Shown here piece by piece: positions 44,572-54,708 of a DNA stretch of 64,000 nucleotides. Location: NCBI RefSeq assembly GCF_034702125.1, contig NC_085873.1, positions 44,873,472-44,937,471 on the forward strand, given 5' to 3'. The notes under the pieces were generated by a model. It did not search any database. It saw only the letters and a list, made by a program, of their open reading frames with translations, and was not told where the DNA came from. This DNA is from Engraulis encrasicolus. Its lineage: Eukaryota > Chordata > Actinopteri > Clupeiformes > Engraulidae. The position numbers and the translations under genes were made by a program. Each line of letters starts with the position of its first letter. Positions within the stretch are counted from its first letter, which is position 1.

Positions 44572-45004
44572 CAGTGTTGCCAAGTCCGCTTATTATACGC
44601 GACTTTGGGCTTCTTTTTTTGAGCAGTCGCTTTTAATTTTGTAAAGTCGCGGGTTGCGGTTTTTTGGGCTTGTTCTTTTCAGGGTTGGGCTTGCTGTTTT
44701 CTCCTGCTCTGGTGGTGATTTGAATGTGTTTCTCAATGGCAACTCGTTTTTTCTCACTCATCCTTACAAGTGACCCTGCTACAATATTGTTAACTCCCAC
44801 TTTCTGTGGTCACTTGTGGGGATTTTAGCTGCCACGCAGATCCCCGCAGAGAGCAAGGTCTTCCCTGTCCAGGCACGCGACTGAAAACCCACCCTTTCTG
44901 TCGCTTCTTTTGGGCTTGTTTTCACGATGCCCCTCAGTCGCTTCTTTTGGGCTTGTTTTTAGGGCGCCAGTCGCTTATTTGTCGTAGAAAATCTGGCAAC
45001 ACTG
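44572..45004. mobile_element. CAGTGTTGCCA-family hAT MITE, 433 bp
   Basis: Ends CAGTGTTGCCAAGTC and ATCTGGCAACACTG. Flanked by GTCAGCTC at 44564-44571 and 45005-45012. The right half has tandem CAGTCGCTTCTTTTGGGC units. Confidence 0.9.
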
Positions 45005-45228
45005 GTCAGCTCCAATCATCCACCCCTTGGACAAGGGATGAGTGATTAGAGACTGGCCGGTTGAGATTAGTGGTATTATCGTGTAAACTTATTGGTGAGG
45101 TGTAGATCCCCTGAGTGGTATAGTAAACCCTCTGCCAAGAGGCCTGATCTGATAAACATGGGCTACCTCTTCACTGTGAATCATTTCAGTGTGCTGTGAC
45201 TTCTTTTGTTTATTTTGACTGTTTTGTG

Positions 45229-46047
45229 TGTACAGTTTTGATTGCAGTGTCCTTTCGCATTCACAGTGCAGTGTGTAGGTAACACGCTCAGTAAATTACC
45301 TGTACTAGCCTGGGCTGTGTTTCCCAAAAACTTTTAAGTTGTAAGCCTAAGTAGTACTTAAGTATGAGGGGCCGCCTAGGCAATATTGCTGAAATAGGTT
45401 TCACATCATCGCCAAATGTTTATAAATACACTATTTTACCTCACACATGCAGTTTAGCAAGCATTTTTTTGCATGCACCAGAACAAAACATTGTATGTAG
45501 GTCAATACCATTATGCATAAACTTTTGGTGATGTGATATATTGCCTAGGCGGCCCCTCATACTTAAGTACTACTTAGGCTTAAGTACTACTTAAGAGTTT
45601 TTGGGAAACGCAGCCCTGCTCAGTGCTCTCGCACTTCAGCCGTCGAATGTAACCGAGTGGGGTTACTAAGAGTTCAAACGTTTACTTTATTTAGGTTTTA
45701 AAAGGTGACTACGCCAGTCTCGTTAAAGGGTGAGACAACCCAGATGTCAAAAACACAATTTTCCCCGACAGGTTCTAGATGACAAAGGATGACACAGCTG
45801 TTGCACATACAATAGTTTTTATTTTCTTCTGCTTTCAGTCTTATTTGTATTCAAAATGTGCAGGCAGTTCACTTGAGTTTATATACACACAGTTTTAACT
45901 CCACTGAAGTCAATACAGATAGATATCGTGAAACAGTGACGGCTGAAGTGCGAGAGCACTGAGTAGGCTAGTACAGGTAATTTACTGAGCGTGTTACCTA
46001 CACACTGCACTGTGAATGCGAAAGGACACTGCAATCAAAACTGTACA
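45229..46047. repeat. Palindrome with identical arms, one arm split by a MITE
   Basis: 45229-45311 and 45965-46047 are exact reverse complements (83 bp). After removing 45312-45618, the inverted match continues with 45619-45644 against 45938-45963 (CAGTGCTCTCGCACTTCAGC and complement). The spacer is about 290 bp. Identity of the arms implies recent formation or gene conversion. Confidence 0.85.
45312..45618. mobile_element. MITE with GGGCTGYGTTTCCCAAAAAC ends in the left palindrome arm
   Basis: The left end GGGCTGTGTTTCCCAAAAAC and reverse complement of the right end (GGGCTGCGTTTCCCAAAAAC) match, and the inverted match continues through TTAAGTAGTACTTAAG-like words. The right palindrome arm keeps the empty site, showing a 3-4 bp duplication (CCT or CCTG), most like a Harbinger/ISL2EU-type insertion. 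Confidence 0.75.
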
Positions 46048-46055
46048 GACGGTCC

Positions 46056-46654
46056 TGTAAAAGACGGTCCTCTCCAGCACGGTATACTGCCAGACATTCC
46101 AAGAATTTGGACAATTCTTTGATGTGAGCCCCACCCTGTTGGAGTCAGTTAAGACCTTTACCTGCGAGTTGCACTACGTCAAGGGTGTGAAAAGTGTAAA
46201 CCAGGCAAGGTGGCACATGTTCAAAGACGGGAAAAGTGCAGAAAGAAGCCTTCCTCCAAATCAAGACTCCCTTCAGCAACACATTCGGCGTGCAAATTAC
46301 CAGGCCACCATATACAGGTACTTGCTACACACAAAATTATGATGTATTATGATTTTATAAACACAAATGTATAAAGTCAAGTCAAGATAATTTTTATGTT
46401 TTTTGTTTTGTTGCTTGCTTTCATTATATTCCAGGCGAAGTCTAGAGGCAAGACCTGAAATCCCCTCACCTGTGGACCATGGATGGCGCAGGGAAGGACA
46501 GTCTTTGGTACCACAATGGATGACGCTACCACCAGCGCCAAAGGCAATCCTTGAACTTGTCCACTGCCAGTGCAAGTCGTTCCAGTGCATCAAAGGAAAC
46601 TGCACCTGCAGAAAGCACAGCCTGCCATGCACAGATCTGTGCAACTGCAGTTGA
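46056..46654 (+). CDS. Last two exons of a repeat-associated gene with a CXC-like cysteine tail
   Basis: Exon A (46056-46317, donor ACAG/GTACTT) encodes a Phe-rich lead and then FTCELHYVKG, VNQARWHMF, LPPNQDSLQQHIRRANYQ. Exon B (46435-46654, acceptor TTCCAG) continues in phase with RSLEARPEIPSPVDHGW, WMTLPPAPKAILELVHC and a Cys-rich end (CQCKSF, CIKGNCTCRK, CTDLCNCS). The spacing C-x-C-x4-C-x4-C-x-C-x6-C-x3-C-x-C is like a half tesmin/TSO1-type CXC zinc motif. This matches the C-terminus of a protein family that is multicopy in fish and invertebrates. Upstream exons are absent, because the sequence is replaced by the palindrome arm ending at 46047. Function unknown. Confidence 0.6.
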
Positions 46655-47094
46655 AACAGTACTATTATATGTACTGCATGTCAAAAATACAGTTATTTAG
46701 TTTTCATTGTGTTGTTAATCTTTACGTTTTCAAAACACTGCTTCCAAAGGCTCAATGATTTAAATACAGTATTTCACATTCAGAGCTCTTAAGGTGTCTT
46801 CAAGTCTTTTGTATCAAATCAACCATTTCCACTTACCACTTCTGATCAACAGAATGCAAAAGTCTTTCAACCTAATATCTCAAAACTGGTCAAAAGTCAG
46901 GTAAAGATCTATAATCATAAGGGGACTATTTGAGAGAAATGTCATATGAAGTAAATATAAGTGCAGAAAGCGATCTGAAAAATAAAAACAATAAGAAACC
47001 GAAATAAGGCACTAAATATTTCACTCAATACAAATAAATATGAGTGCATTCACACATAAAGAGCCTGTTGCAGTACAAACAGGAGCAGCAGACA
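46655..47094. other. No gene seen
   Basis: AT-rich sequence, possible 3' flank of the preceding gene. Confidence 0.4.
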
Positions 47095-47669
47095 TGGGGC
47101 ACCTAAGTCTCCACCCCTTCCGGGCGGCTTATGGGGCTGGCAACGCAAAAACTTTTGACTGGGCTGTAATGGACTGATCAAAGCTATTTTCCGATCCACC
47201 TCGCATTTCCCCGTCGATCACACATATGCTGTGCCTCAGAATTAATAACAACCAATGGAGTGCTTGTTGACTTCACTTGGCAAGCGATTTTTGAGTTGTG
47301 TGTGTGCAAAAATATACAATTATTTGGACTACACAACAGACGTCGCATGTCCGACGTGCAGCCACTTAAGCCGCAGTGCATCGGTAGGGTTGGCTGTGCC
47401 TCTGTTCACGTCAGATATGCGAGGCGCACGTGTAGTCTCTAACACAGTTTTGCACAAAAGCTAAAATAACGTTTCTTGCGTGTCGAAAATGAGTGGTCTT
47501 ACGACGCAAATCCAAACCTTTCAAATTCACTGTCATCATATGTGAAATCCGGAGCACATGCCAAACGGGATGAGGATTTAGCTTGACTCGCTCCATTAAC
47601 TCTCGTTCAAAATTTTGAGAGCTCCAGCCCCATGGATCGGAAGTAGAAGGGCGTGACTTAGGTGCCCCA
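47095..47669. mobile_element. Inverted-repeat element with TGGGGCACCTAAGTC ends
   Basis: TGGGGCACCTAAGTC at 47095-47109 and its complement at 47655-47669, with CCCTTC-like continuation on both sides. No clear target duplication beyond a possible AT. No coding capacity seen. Confidence 0.6.
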
Positions 47670-47897
47670 TTGCATGGACTAGCGAGCCCTTTTGTGGACA
47701 AAAAGTGGTATTGCGTGCGAGGTAGGCTACACGTGTGGCTTCTACAGTAGCCACAACGGCATGGAGGAAACTTTACCCGGAATTACACCAACGTATTAAC
47801 GGCATACAATGCCAGAACATTAATAACAAATAAGGACCAACTTAAACACCCGTAAGGAGTACAAAATATTTCGGGCATATTAAAACATTGCCCCCAC

Positions 47898-49176
47898 CAG
47901 TGTTGGGTGTAACGCGTTACAAAGTAACGCGTTACAGTAGTGTAACTACTTTTTTCGTAAAATAGTAGTGTAACGCGTTACTACTGGGAAATTAGGTAAC
48001 GTAACGCCGTTCTTTGTTAAATATGGCAAAACGTTACTTTTTCGATTGGCGCCACAGGCGACTTTTGTCGACGAGATGCCGTATTGCATAAAACGGTCGT
48101 TTTTTTCAAATAGGATATCAAATGTAGTTCAACTTCCACCTCTATAGGTGGCAGACATGTTTTATACTTCAGTTCTAAATACATTGGGACGCCTTATATG
48201 GTATTTTGTTTAAGAAAACTACAAAACTACAAACCGCGTTCATTGCGGAAGTAACTCCTCCCCTGTGAAACAACTCGAAAGACGGAAGCAACTCTGCAGT
48301 GACATTACGTGGATAATTCTACTGAATAAACGACCAAATGCATTCAAATGGTAACTTGTCATGGTTGTACATATGTATTCATCATATATTTCGCCCCTAA
48401 ATGAGGTAATATGCAAACAGGAGTGTATTTTCTGCCGCAGTAGAACTTCCCATGTTATGGTGCCTGAGGGAGACTATCGATAGCCTATTCGTCGATCATG
48501 GGGACTGTAACAGGAAAACCCTTCATTCATTCTCTTGTAAGTAGGCCTACACAATTGAAGTGTTTGTTTCTGCAGGAGACTTATATAGTGAGGAAGGGAA
48601 GGTTTTTCCGATCGAGACGCGAGGTAAATATTTCGTACTGCTTTAGGCCTACTGTCGCTATGCTGGCGACGTTCATTGCAACGGGGGATGAAGAAACGCG
48701 TCGTAATTTGCCTGTTACAGACTCAATAGTCAACACCTGCAGGGTGACAGGGGTCGGGATGTTTGTAGAAGAGCTTGTATACTAAGTAGAAAAGTAAATG
48801 AAGACAAAAGAAGTGTGCATATTCCTGCCAACAGCGGGGGATGTTGAGTGGTATAGGCGCCTGAGACACACAGGTTTCGTGCCCATTCTACTCGGTGCAA
48901 ATTGGAATCGCAGTTCACGCTACTCGACACTGGTTGTGCCGTCTGCAGGTCTAAATAAATAGCAATGCTATTCTAATAATATAATAATAGTAATAAGTAT
49001 GTCAAATTACGACCTGACTGAGTAAACTCGATTGACGAATGTAACGCAAAAGTAACGAGTAACGCATAAAGTTACTTTCCACAAGGGGTAACTAAGTAAA
49101 GTAAGGCACTACTTTTTTGAATAGGTAACGAGTAACGAGCACACACTACTTTTAAAAAGTAACTTCCCCATCACTG
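47898..49176. mobile_element. hAT-type element, 1.28 kb, non-autonomous
   Basis: Starts CAGTGTTGGGTGTAACGCGT and ends GTAACTTCCCCATCACTG. Flanked by GCCCCCAC at 47890-47897 and 49177-49184. TAACG/CGTTA-rich ends. The interior frames (longest 95 codons) match nothing that I know. Confidence 0.85.
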
Positions 49177-49859
49177 GCCCCCACACAATGTTCAGGTAAC
49201 AGCCTGACTAGCTTAGCTGCATGCAAACGAGTTCACAAGCAATAGAAATGACACAAATGGACGTAAACACTAGTACTCACTTTGGTCAATGACTGCAAGG
49301 GACTGGACATACAGAGTTTCAAGCGAAAGCAGTTCTACAAGGATTTTAACTTCACTTAACAGTGGTAGAGCTTGCCAGCTGTCGGCAGAAGGTTGTTTGC
49401 CATTACCCCCATATCATCCTGGGCAGCTGGCACATGACCATCGACGTTACATGACCAACAACAATGGCAGCGGAAAAGAGTTGTAGCATTAAAATGATTT
49501 ACAACAATACAACAATTGAAATACATATATAAAATGTGTAGTCATTATGAAACATTATGAAGTCTTAACTGAAAGTTTCGTGAAGACTTCACACGTTCAC
49601 ACAAGACGAGAACGTTCACTTCCTGGTGTGACGTTGACTCACTGGAAAATGCCATTAGTGGATGTGTAGCAACCGGCCTTTGGATTGGACCGCACCCCGG
49701 AATACGTTAGTAATAATTATCGCTACATTAATCGCAATTTCCTCATAAACACGCAACATTTCGAGTGGGAAACAACCGGCAATGTGAAACTAAGGATGTT
49801 ATACAATTTCTGTCTTGTATCCTGCAGGGTAGTTATAATTTCGATAACTAAGCAAGATA

Positions 49860-50008
49860 GACCGTCTTGGCCTTCAAAGTAGTCCAATCTAGATGTAACG
49901 AATGCATGAATTAGTGTTTCAGCATCACACTTGGACAACATAGGTCTAATTTTTGCGATGTTGGATAAATGATAAAATGCTGATCTTGATACCGTCTTGA
50001 TACAATCT
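49860..50008 (-). mobile_element. L2-like LINE fragment, C-terminal reverse transcriptase
   Basis: The minus strand reads SAFYHLSNIAKIRPMLSKCD and AETLIHAFVTSRLDY, the thumb-region segment of L2-type enzymes. It differs clearly from the equivalent segment of the adjacent + strand LINE (SAFYHIKNVSKFRGLMSKHD), so it is an independent, older insertion rather than an inverted part of the same one. Confidence 0.65.
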
Positions 50009-52077
50009 TTTTTCTCTGACATAATTAACAGAAATATTAATAATGCACGTGTCCTGTTTGGCACTGTGGAAAAGCTAGCAAGGCCCCCAAATCTAATGCC
50101 CTCTGAGTTCCTCTCAGTCAGCAAATGCAATGAGTTCGCATCCTTTTTCAAAGGAAAGATTGAAAAAATACGTGCAAACATACTCACACATGTGCAACCG
50201 ACCCAAGATTCAGACCAGCTCGCTATGGTGAAGTTAAATCCTAACCTCATGAGAAATTTTCATTTAGTTGATGTGGACATTCTTAATAGAACGGTACAAA
50301 GTCTTACCTCCTCTACATCTGACTTAGATATTTTACCAACAGCCTTCTTCAAATCCATCTTAAATCTAATATCATCAGATGTACTTCAGATCATCAACAC
50401 CTCACTACAAACAGGCATATTCCCAGGCTGTCTGAAAGAAGCAGTTGTGAAACCCTTACTGAAAAAGAACAACCTGGATGCACTGGTACTAAACAACTAT
50501 AGGCCCATATCCAATTTACCATTCATGGGTAAAATAATAGAGAAAATTGTTTTTAACCAATTAACTGCTTTTCTAATGTCTAATAGCTATTTTGATAAGT
50601 TTCAATCAGGTTTCCGTGCCTACCACAGCACTGAAACAGCTCTTATTAAAGTTATGAATGACATAAGATTGAATTCTGATGCTGGCAAATCATCCGTCTT
50701 GGTACTTCTTGATTTGAGTGCTGCTTTCGATACAGTTAATCATTCTATACTACTACATAGACTGGAACACTGGGTTGGCTTTACGGGCATAGTGATCGAC
50801 TGGTTAAAATCGTACTTACAACAAAGAAGTTTTTTTGTCGCCATTGGAAGACATACTTCATCACCAATGTCTCTGGATTGTGGGGTCCCCCAGGGCTCCA
50901 TTCTGGGACCACTACTGTTCAATCTGTATATGTTGCCACTGGGACACATTATCGAGAATAACTCCATAAATTACCATAGCTATGCGGATGATACCCAGCT
51001 CTACTTATCTATGTCCCCAAATGACTATACCCCCCTTGAATCACTCTATCATTGCATGGACCAAATTAACAAATGGATGTCTCACAATTTCCTCCAGCTG
51101 AACACAGATAAAACTGAAGTAATTATATTTGGGAAAAGAGAGGAGAGACAAAAGATTGCTACTATCCTTGAAACGAAGGGACTGAAAGCAAGGGAAACAG
51201 TTAAAAATCTTGGGGTCCTCATTGACAGTGACCTAAACTTCAACAGTCACATGAAAGCTATTACTAAGTCTGCATTTTATCACATAAAAAACGTCTCTAA
51301 ATTTAGGGGCCTGATGTCTAAACATGATCTGGAGAAGCTAATACATGCCTTTATTTCTAGTAAAGTTGATTACTGTAACAGTCTTTTTACTGGCCTCCCC
51401 AATAAAACCATTAAACAGCTTCAACTTGTACAAAAAAACGCATAGCTGCAAGGGTTCTTACAAAGACAAGGAAGTTCGACCACATTACTCCAATTTTAAG
51501 ATCGCTGCATTGGCTTCCCCAGTGCGGGGAAGCTACAGAATTGATTTTAAGGCTATGCTACTTGTGTTTAAATCACTAAATGGAATGGGACCCACATATC
51601 TACTGGATATGTTTCAGCTGTATGCACCAACTAGGTCACTAAGGTCAACGGAGAAAGAAGAATTTGCTGGTGATTCCAAAAGTCAAAACAAAGTGTGGAG
51701 AGGCAGCCTTTAGCTTCTATGCTTCAAAGCTTTGGAACCAGCTTTCCAGATGACATAAAAAAATGCACCCACTATTGATAGCTTTAAATCTAGACTCAAG
51801 ACAAAGCTGTTCTCAGATGCTTTCCCCTAGCTTAAATTACTTATTCTTATTATTTTTATTTTTTATTTAATTTGTTTTATTTTATTTTATTTTATTATTA
51901 TTTTTACCTTATGTTTTATCTTAATGTTTTTAAATGCTTTTTGACTCTAATTCATTTCCTTCTTTCTTCCCTGTTTCCTTTCATTTACATTTGTTAACTT
52001 TGTGAAGCACATTGAGTTGCACCTGTGTATGAAATGCGCTATATAAATAAACTTGCCTTGCCTTGCCTTTGATATAG
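50005..52077 (+). mobile_element. L2-like LINE, 5' truncated, frameshifted near the C-terminus
   Basis: A frame of 482 codons (to 51445) carries linker and reverse transcriptase in order: INRNINNARVLFGTVEKL, VVKPLLKKNNLD, NNYRPISNLPF, FDKFQSGFRAYHSTETAL, LLDLSAAFDTVNH, CGVPQGSILGPLLFNLYMLP, HSYADDTQLYL (catalytic YADD intact) and VKNLGVLIDSDLNF. It shifts frame after QLQLVQ. The last parts (HITPILRSLHWLP equivalents, KSLNGMGPTYLLDMF, GEAAFSFYASKLWNQL) are in other frames with stops. The 3' end is a TATAAATAAACTTGC-type signal and (CTTGC)n tail at 52050-52070. The endonuclease is missing. Not active. Confidence 0.85.
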
Positions 52078-52082
52078 GGCTG

Positions 52083-52625
52083 AAAATTTAAGTTTCCATC
52101 AAACAGGACGTCAAGGTTTTTAACAACGTTGTTTTCAGTGATGGTGCAGTTGTCAAAGGTGAGACCAAAAATACTGAATCAAACAAAGATATCGCAAACC
52201 ACGCCCACTCAATGCAAAAGCATGTGCTCAAGTTGGGTCTCCTAAGGGGGCGTTGTCCCCTACTTCTTCTTCTCTTTTTGAGGTGTTTGCGCAAGACGTG
52301 CGCTACCGCCATCTACAGCGCTAAGGGGACTTAATTGATTCTCAACCTCAGGACTACGAAGGTCTCCTAACCGAAGGTCTCCAAAAGGGGCGTTCACCCG
52401 ACATAAAGTGGATACCGGAAAAGAAACAAAATGACGTTTCTTGGTTACATCCACTTTCTTTGGGTGAGACGGATGCTCAGGAAGGTAGTTACATTTAGGT
52501 GGTCTTACAATGAGGAGCTCTGTTTTGTCAGCATTATGCTTGAGGAAATTCAAACACATCCATTTCTTGATTCCTGACACACATGCTTGTACCATGTACA
52601 TTGCTCCCGTTTCCACAAGTGCATA
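52083..52625 (-). mobile_element. L2-like LINE fragment split by a foldback element
   Basis: The minus strand reads CVSGIKKWMCLNFLKHNADK..LLIV in 52450-52620 and, beyond the foldback insertion, FDNCTITENNVVKNL..FDGNLNFQP in 52083-52160. These are consecutive segments of the L2-type reverse transcriptase downstream of the catalytic pair. Confidence 0.65.
52165..52455. repeat. Foldback element, partial copy (centre and right arm)
   Basis: Collinear with 9463-9750: CCAAAAATACTGAATCAAAC, GCGCTACCGCCATCTACAGC, AAAGTGGATACCGGAAAAG and GTTACATCCACTTTCTTTG-like ending. The left arm is missing. Because similarity extends past the inverted repeat into AAACAAAATGACG, the true right end lies a little beyond the arm. 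Confidence 0.75.
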
Positions 52626-52781
52626 CAGTGTTGCCAGATGTGTCTGACCAAATCCCGCCCAAAAGGTTCTCAAAAACCGCCAAAATGCGCTAAATTCCGC
52701 CCAAATTCAACAAATTACATTGACTTCTATGGGCCCAAAACGGCTGAAAAAAACGCCAAGTAGCCCAATTTGGCAACACTG
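52626..52781. mobile_element. CAGTGTTGCCA-family hAT MITE, 156 bp
   Basis: Ends CAGTGTTGCCAGATG and ATTTGGCAACACTG. Flanked by AGTGCATA at 52618-52625 and 52782-52789. Interior GGGCGG/CCGCCC-type words like 17040-17237 and 21560-21726. Confidence 0.9.
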
Positions 52782-53079
52782 AGTGCATACACAACTTTCT
52801 CTCTCTCCTACACAAACACAGAACAGACCCACAAGTAAGGACGTTGAAGTTTTGTATAAACTTAACTAATTGTCTTTTTTTGTCAACTTGAAAACCATGA
52901 ACAGGAGTACAGGGCAAAAATACGTAATATTTAGTGAAAAAAAAAAAAGCTAAATAACTCCAGATACAATGCCCAAGATTTTAGTGGTATCAAACCTAAA
53001 ATTTGTGTGTGTGCGCGCGTTCGCGTGCCTAATTGCACATTCAACAGACATTGCCTGCCCTGATGTTTACCATGCCACT

Positions 53080-53400
53080 CATTTTTTAATAGGCAAAAGC
53101 CGACCTGACTCCTTATAGCTCTCTCTTTTTCGGCCGGTTTCGTAACTCCCGTCAATAAATTCTCTGCATCGCGCACAAAGTTCACTGAGCTTTTCGGCCG
53201 GTCCTCGTTGTTTTATGAGTGCCTGGTAAACATCAGGGCAGGCAATGTACAACTCAGCTATCACTGCAGTATTAACTACAGTGTTTCTGTTAACAGCGAC
53301 GCTATCGCAGGCCCTCTGCAGTGAGCCTTTTTTTTTTTTTTCAGGCTTTCATCACCAGCCTGTATCTCCCGACAACCTCCTCTGGCTCACGTTCTAAGAG
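53080..53400 (-). pseudogene. CCDC106-like C-terminal fragment
   Basis: The minus strand reads PEEVVGRYRLVMKA, a stop next to an A-run, then GSLQRACDSVAVNRNTVV, AVIAELYIACPDVYQALI, KLSELCARCREFIDG and ESYKESGRLLPIKK before a TGA. The order (a short coiled region, a VDRNT-like motif, an IAEL segment, a final LLPLK-type end) is that of the C-terminal half of CCDC106-like proteins, which exist in many copies in fish. No upstream exons were found. The in-frame TGA beside (A)12 suggests decay. Its role in the multicopy family is unknown. Confidence 0.5.
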
Positions 53401-53540
53401 AGAGAGAGAAAGAGAGATGCAGGAAAAGATAAATTGTGAAAACTATACATAGGGAAATATTTCCCAGCAGGGCGAATAACACTGTTATGTGTTATTACGA
53501 TCCGAAGGCAAATATTTTGTCAGCATTAAGTATCCAGTCC

Positions 53541-53904
53541 CAGTGTTACCAAATTAGCGACTTGACTGCCTTGGCGACAACAAAACCTCATGTAGCGCCT
53601 TTAACGACTTTTTGGTGCATCTAGCGACTTTTTAAAAATGCGCATGTTCAGTGACAAATTCATAGTTTTTCCACATAATTGTGACTGCACCACGGTCAGA
53701 AGCATTTCCCACAGTTAAACAGGGCTGCAGATTAGCTCTGATCTCCAAAAGTAGCTAGCACCGCTGAATTCTACTGTGGGCGAAGGCATGTGAGCACATT
53801 CACCTTGCGTGACGCTGTGACGTCATACATAACGTCATGACGTCATCTAGCGACTTTTCAGCGAGCCCATAGCGACTTTTGCTGATTTTCTTTTGGCAAC
53901 ACTG
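53541..53904. mobile_element. CAGTGTTGCCA-family hAT MITE, 364 bp
   Basis: Ends CAGTGTTACCAAATTAGCG and TTTTGGCAACACTG. Flanks TCCAGTCC and TCCCGTCC share seven of eight bases. Interior has repeated TAGCGACTTTT. Confidence 0.85.
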
Positions 53905-53927
53905 TCCCGTCCTTCCTCAAAGATTAA

Positions 53928-54705
53928 AGCCGGTCATACACTGTGCGATATGTTCATTCGTGGGTCTAAAGCTTCTGCTCACACTGCACGATGGAATTTC
54001 ACTGTTTTAAAAATTCACAACTTAAAGACTCCTCCCCACATACNNNNNNNNNNNNNNNNNNNNNNNNNNNNNNNNNNNNNNNNNNNNNNNNNNNNNNNNN
54101 NNNNNNNNNNNNNNNNNNNNNNNNNNNNNNNNNNNNNNNNNNNCGGTCAAACGGGCAAGGAACACTGAACATACACTGTGCGATATTTTCACTCGTGGGT
54201 CTTAAGCTTCTGCTCACACTGCACGATTGAATTTCACTGTTTAAAAGTTCACAGCTCACGACTCACGTCCTCACACTACACGAGCCGACAGTCGGATGCG
54301 AGCGAAATGCTTCCACCATACGACGCGACAGGCATGTTTCCCCTGTCTGCAGAGGAGGGAACATGCGCACCTGAGGTGGAGATGAGGTCGCACTCAACAG
54401 CGAATTGCGCCACGGCCCTATTAATTTGTGCATGTGAAGTGTCAAATCGGGTCGTAGCACTGCTTTAACTGTGCGATTAACGCACGAGCCACGACCAGAA
54501 TTTCAAACCGTTTTGATTTTCTTGCGACCCTGCGATTGCACGATCGTGAGGCGAAATCGCTTGTCGTTACCCCATGTACACTGCACGATGCGAGACTCAC
54601 GATTGACCTGCGATTGAGCAAGAAATCGGCCCGACTCTCAAAAAGTCGTGCGAGTGCCAAATCGTGGCAAAATCAGGGCAAAAGTCGCACAGTGTAAGCC
54701 CAGCT
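53928..54705. mobile_element. Harbinger-type MITE, copy 2, with assembly gap
   Basis: Starts AGCCGGTCATACACTGTGCG and ends CGCACAGTGTAAGCCCAGCT. TAA on both sides (53925-53927 and 54706-54708). The gap 54044-54143 lies inside, and after it the sequence restarts at the element's own beginning (CATACACTGTGCGATATTTT at 54170). Confidence 0.7.
54044..54143. other. Assembly gap (100 N)
   Basis: Exactly 100 unknown bases, the usual length for a gap of unknown size. Confidence 0.98.
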
Positions 54706-54708
54706 TAA

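Noticed and set aside
48498..48785. 95-codon frame inside the hAT element
   Set aside because: No transposase motif or other similarity, and short for chance in an element of this composition.
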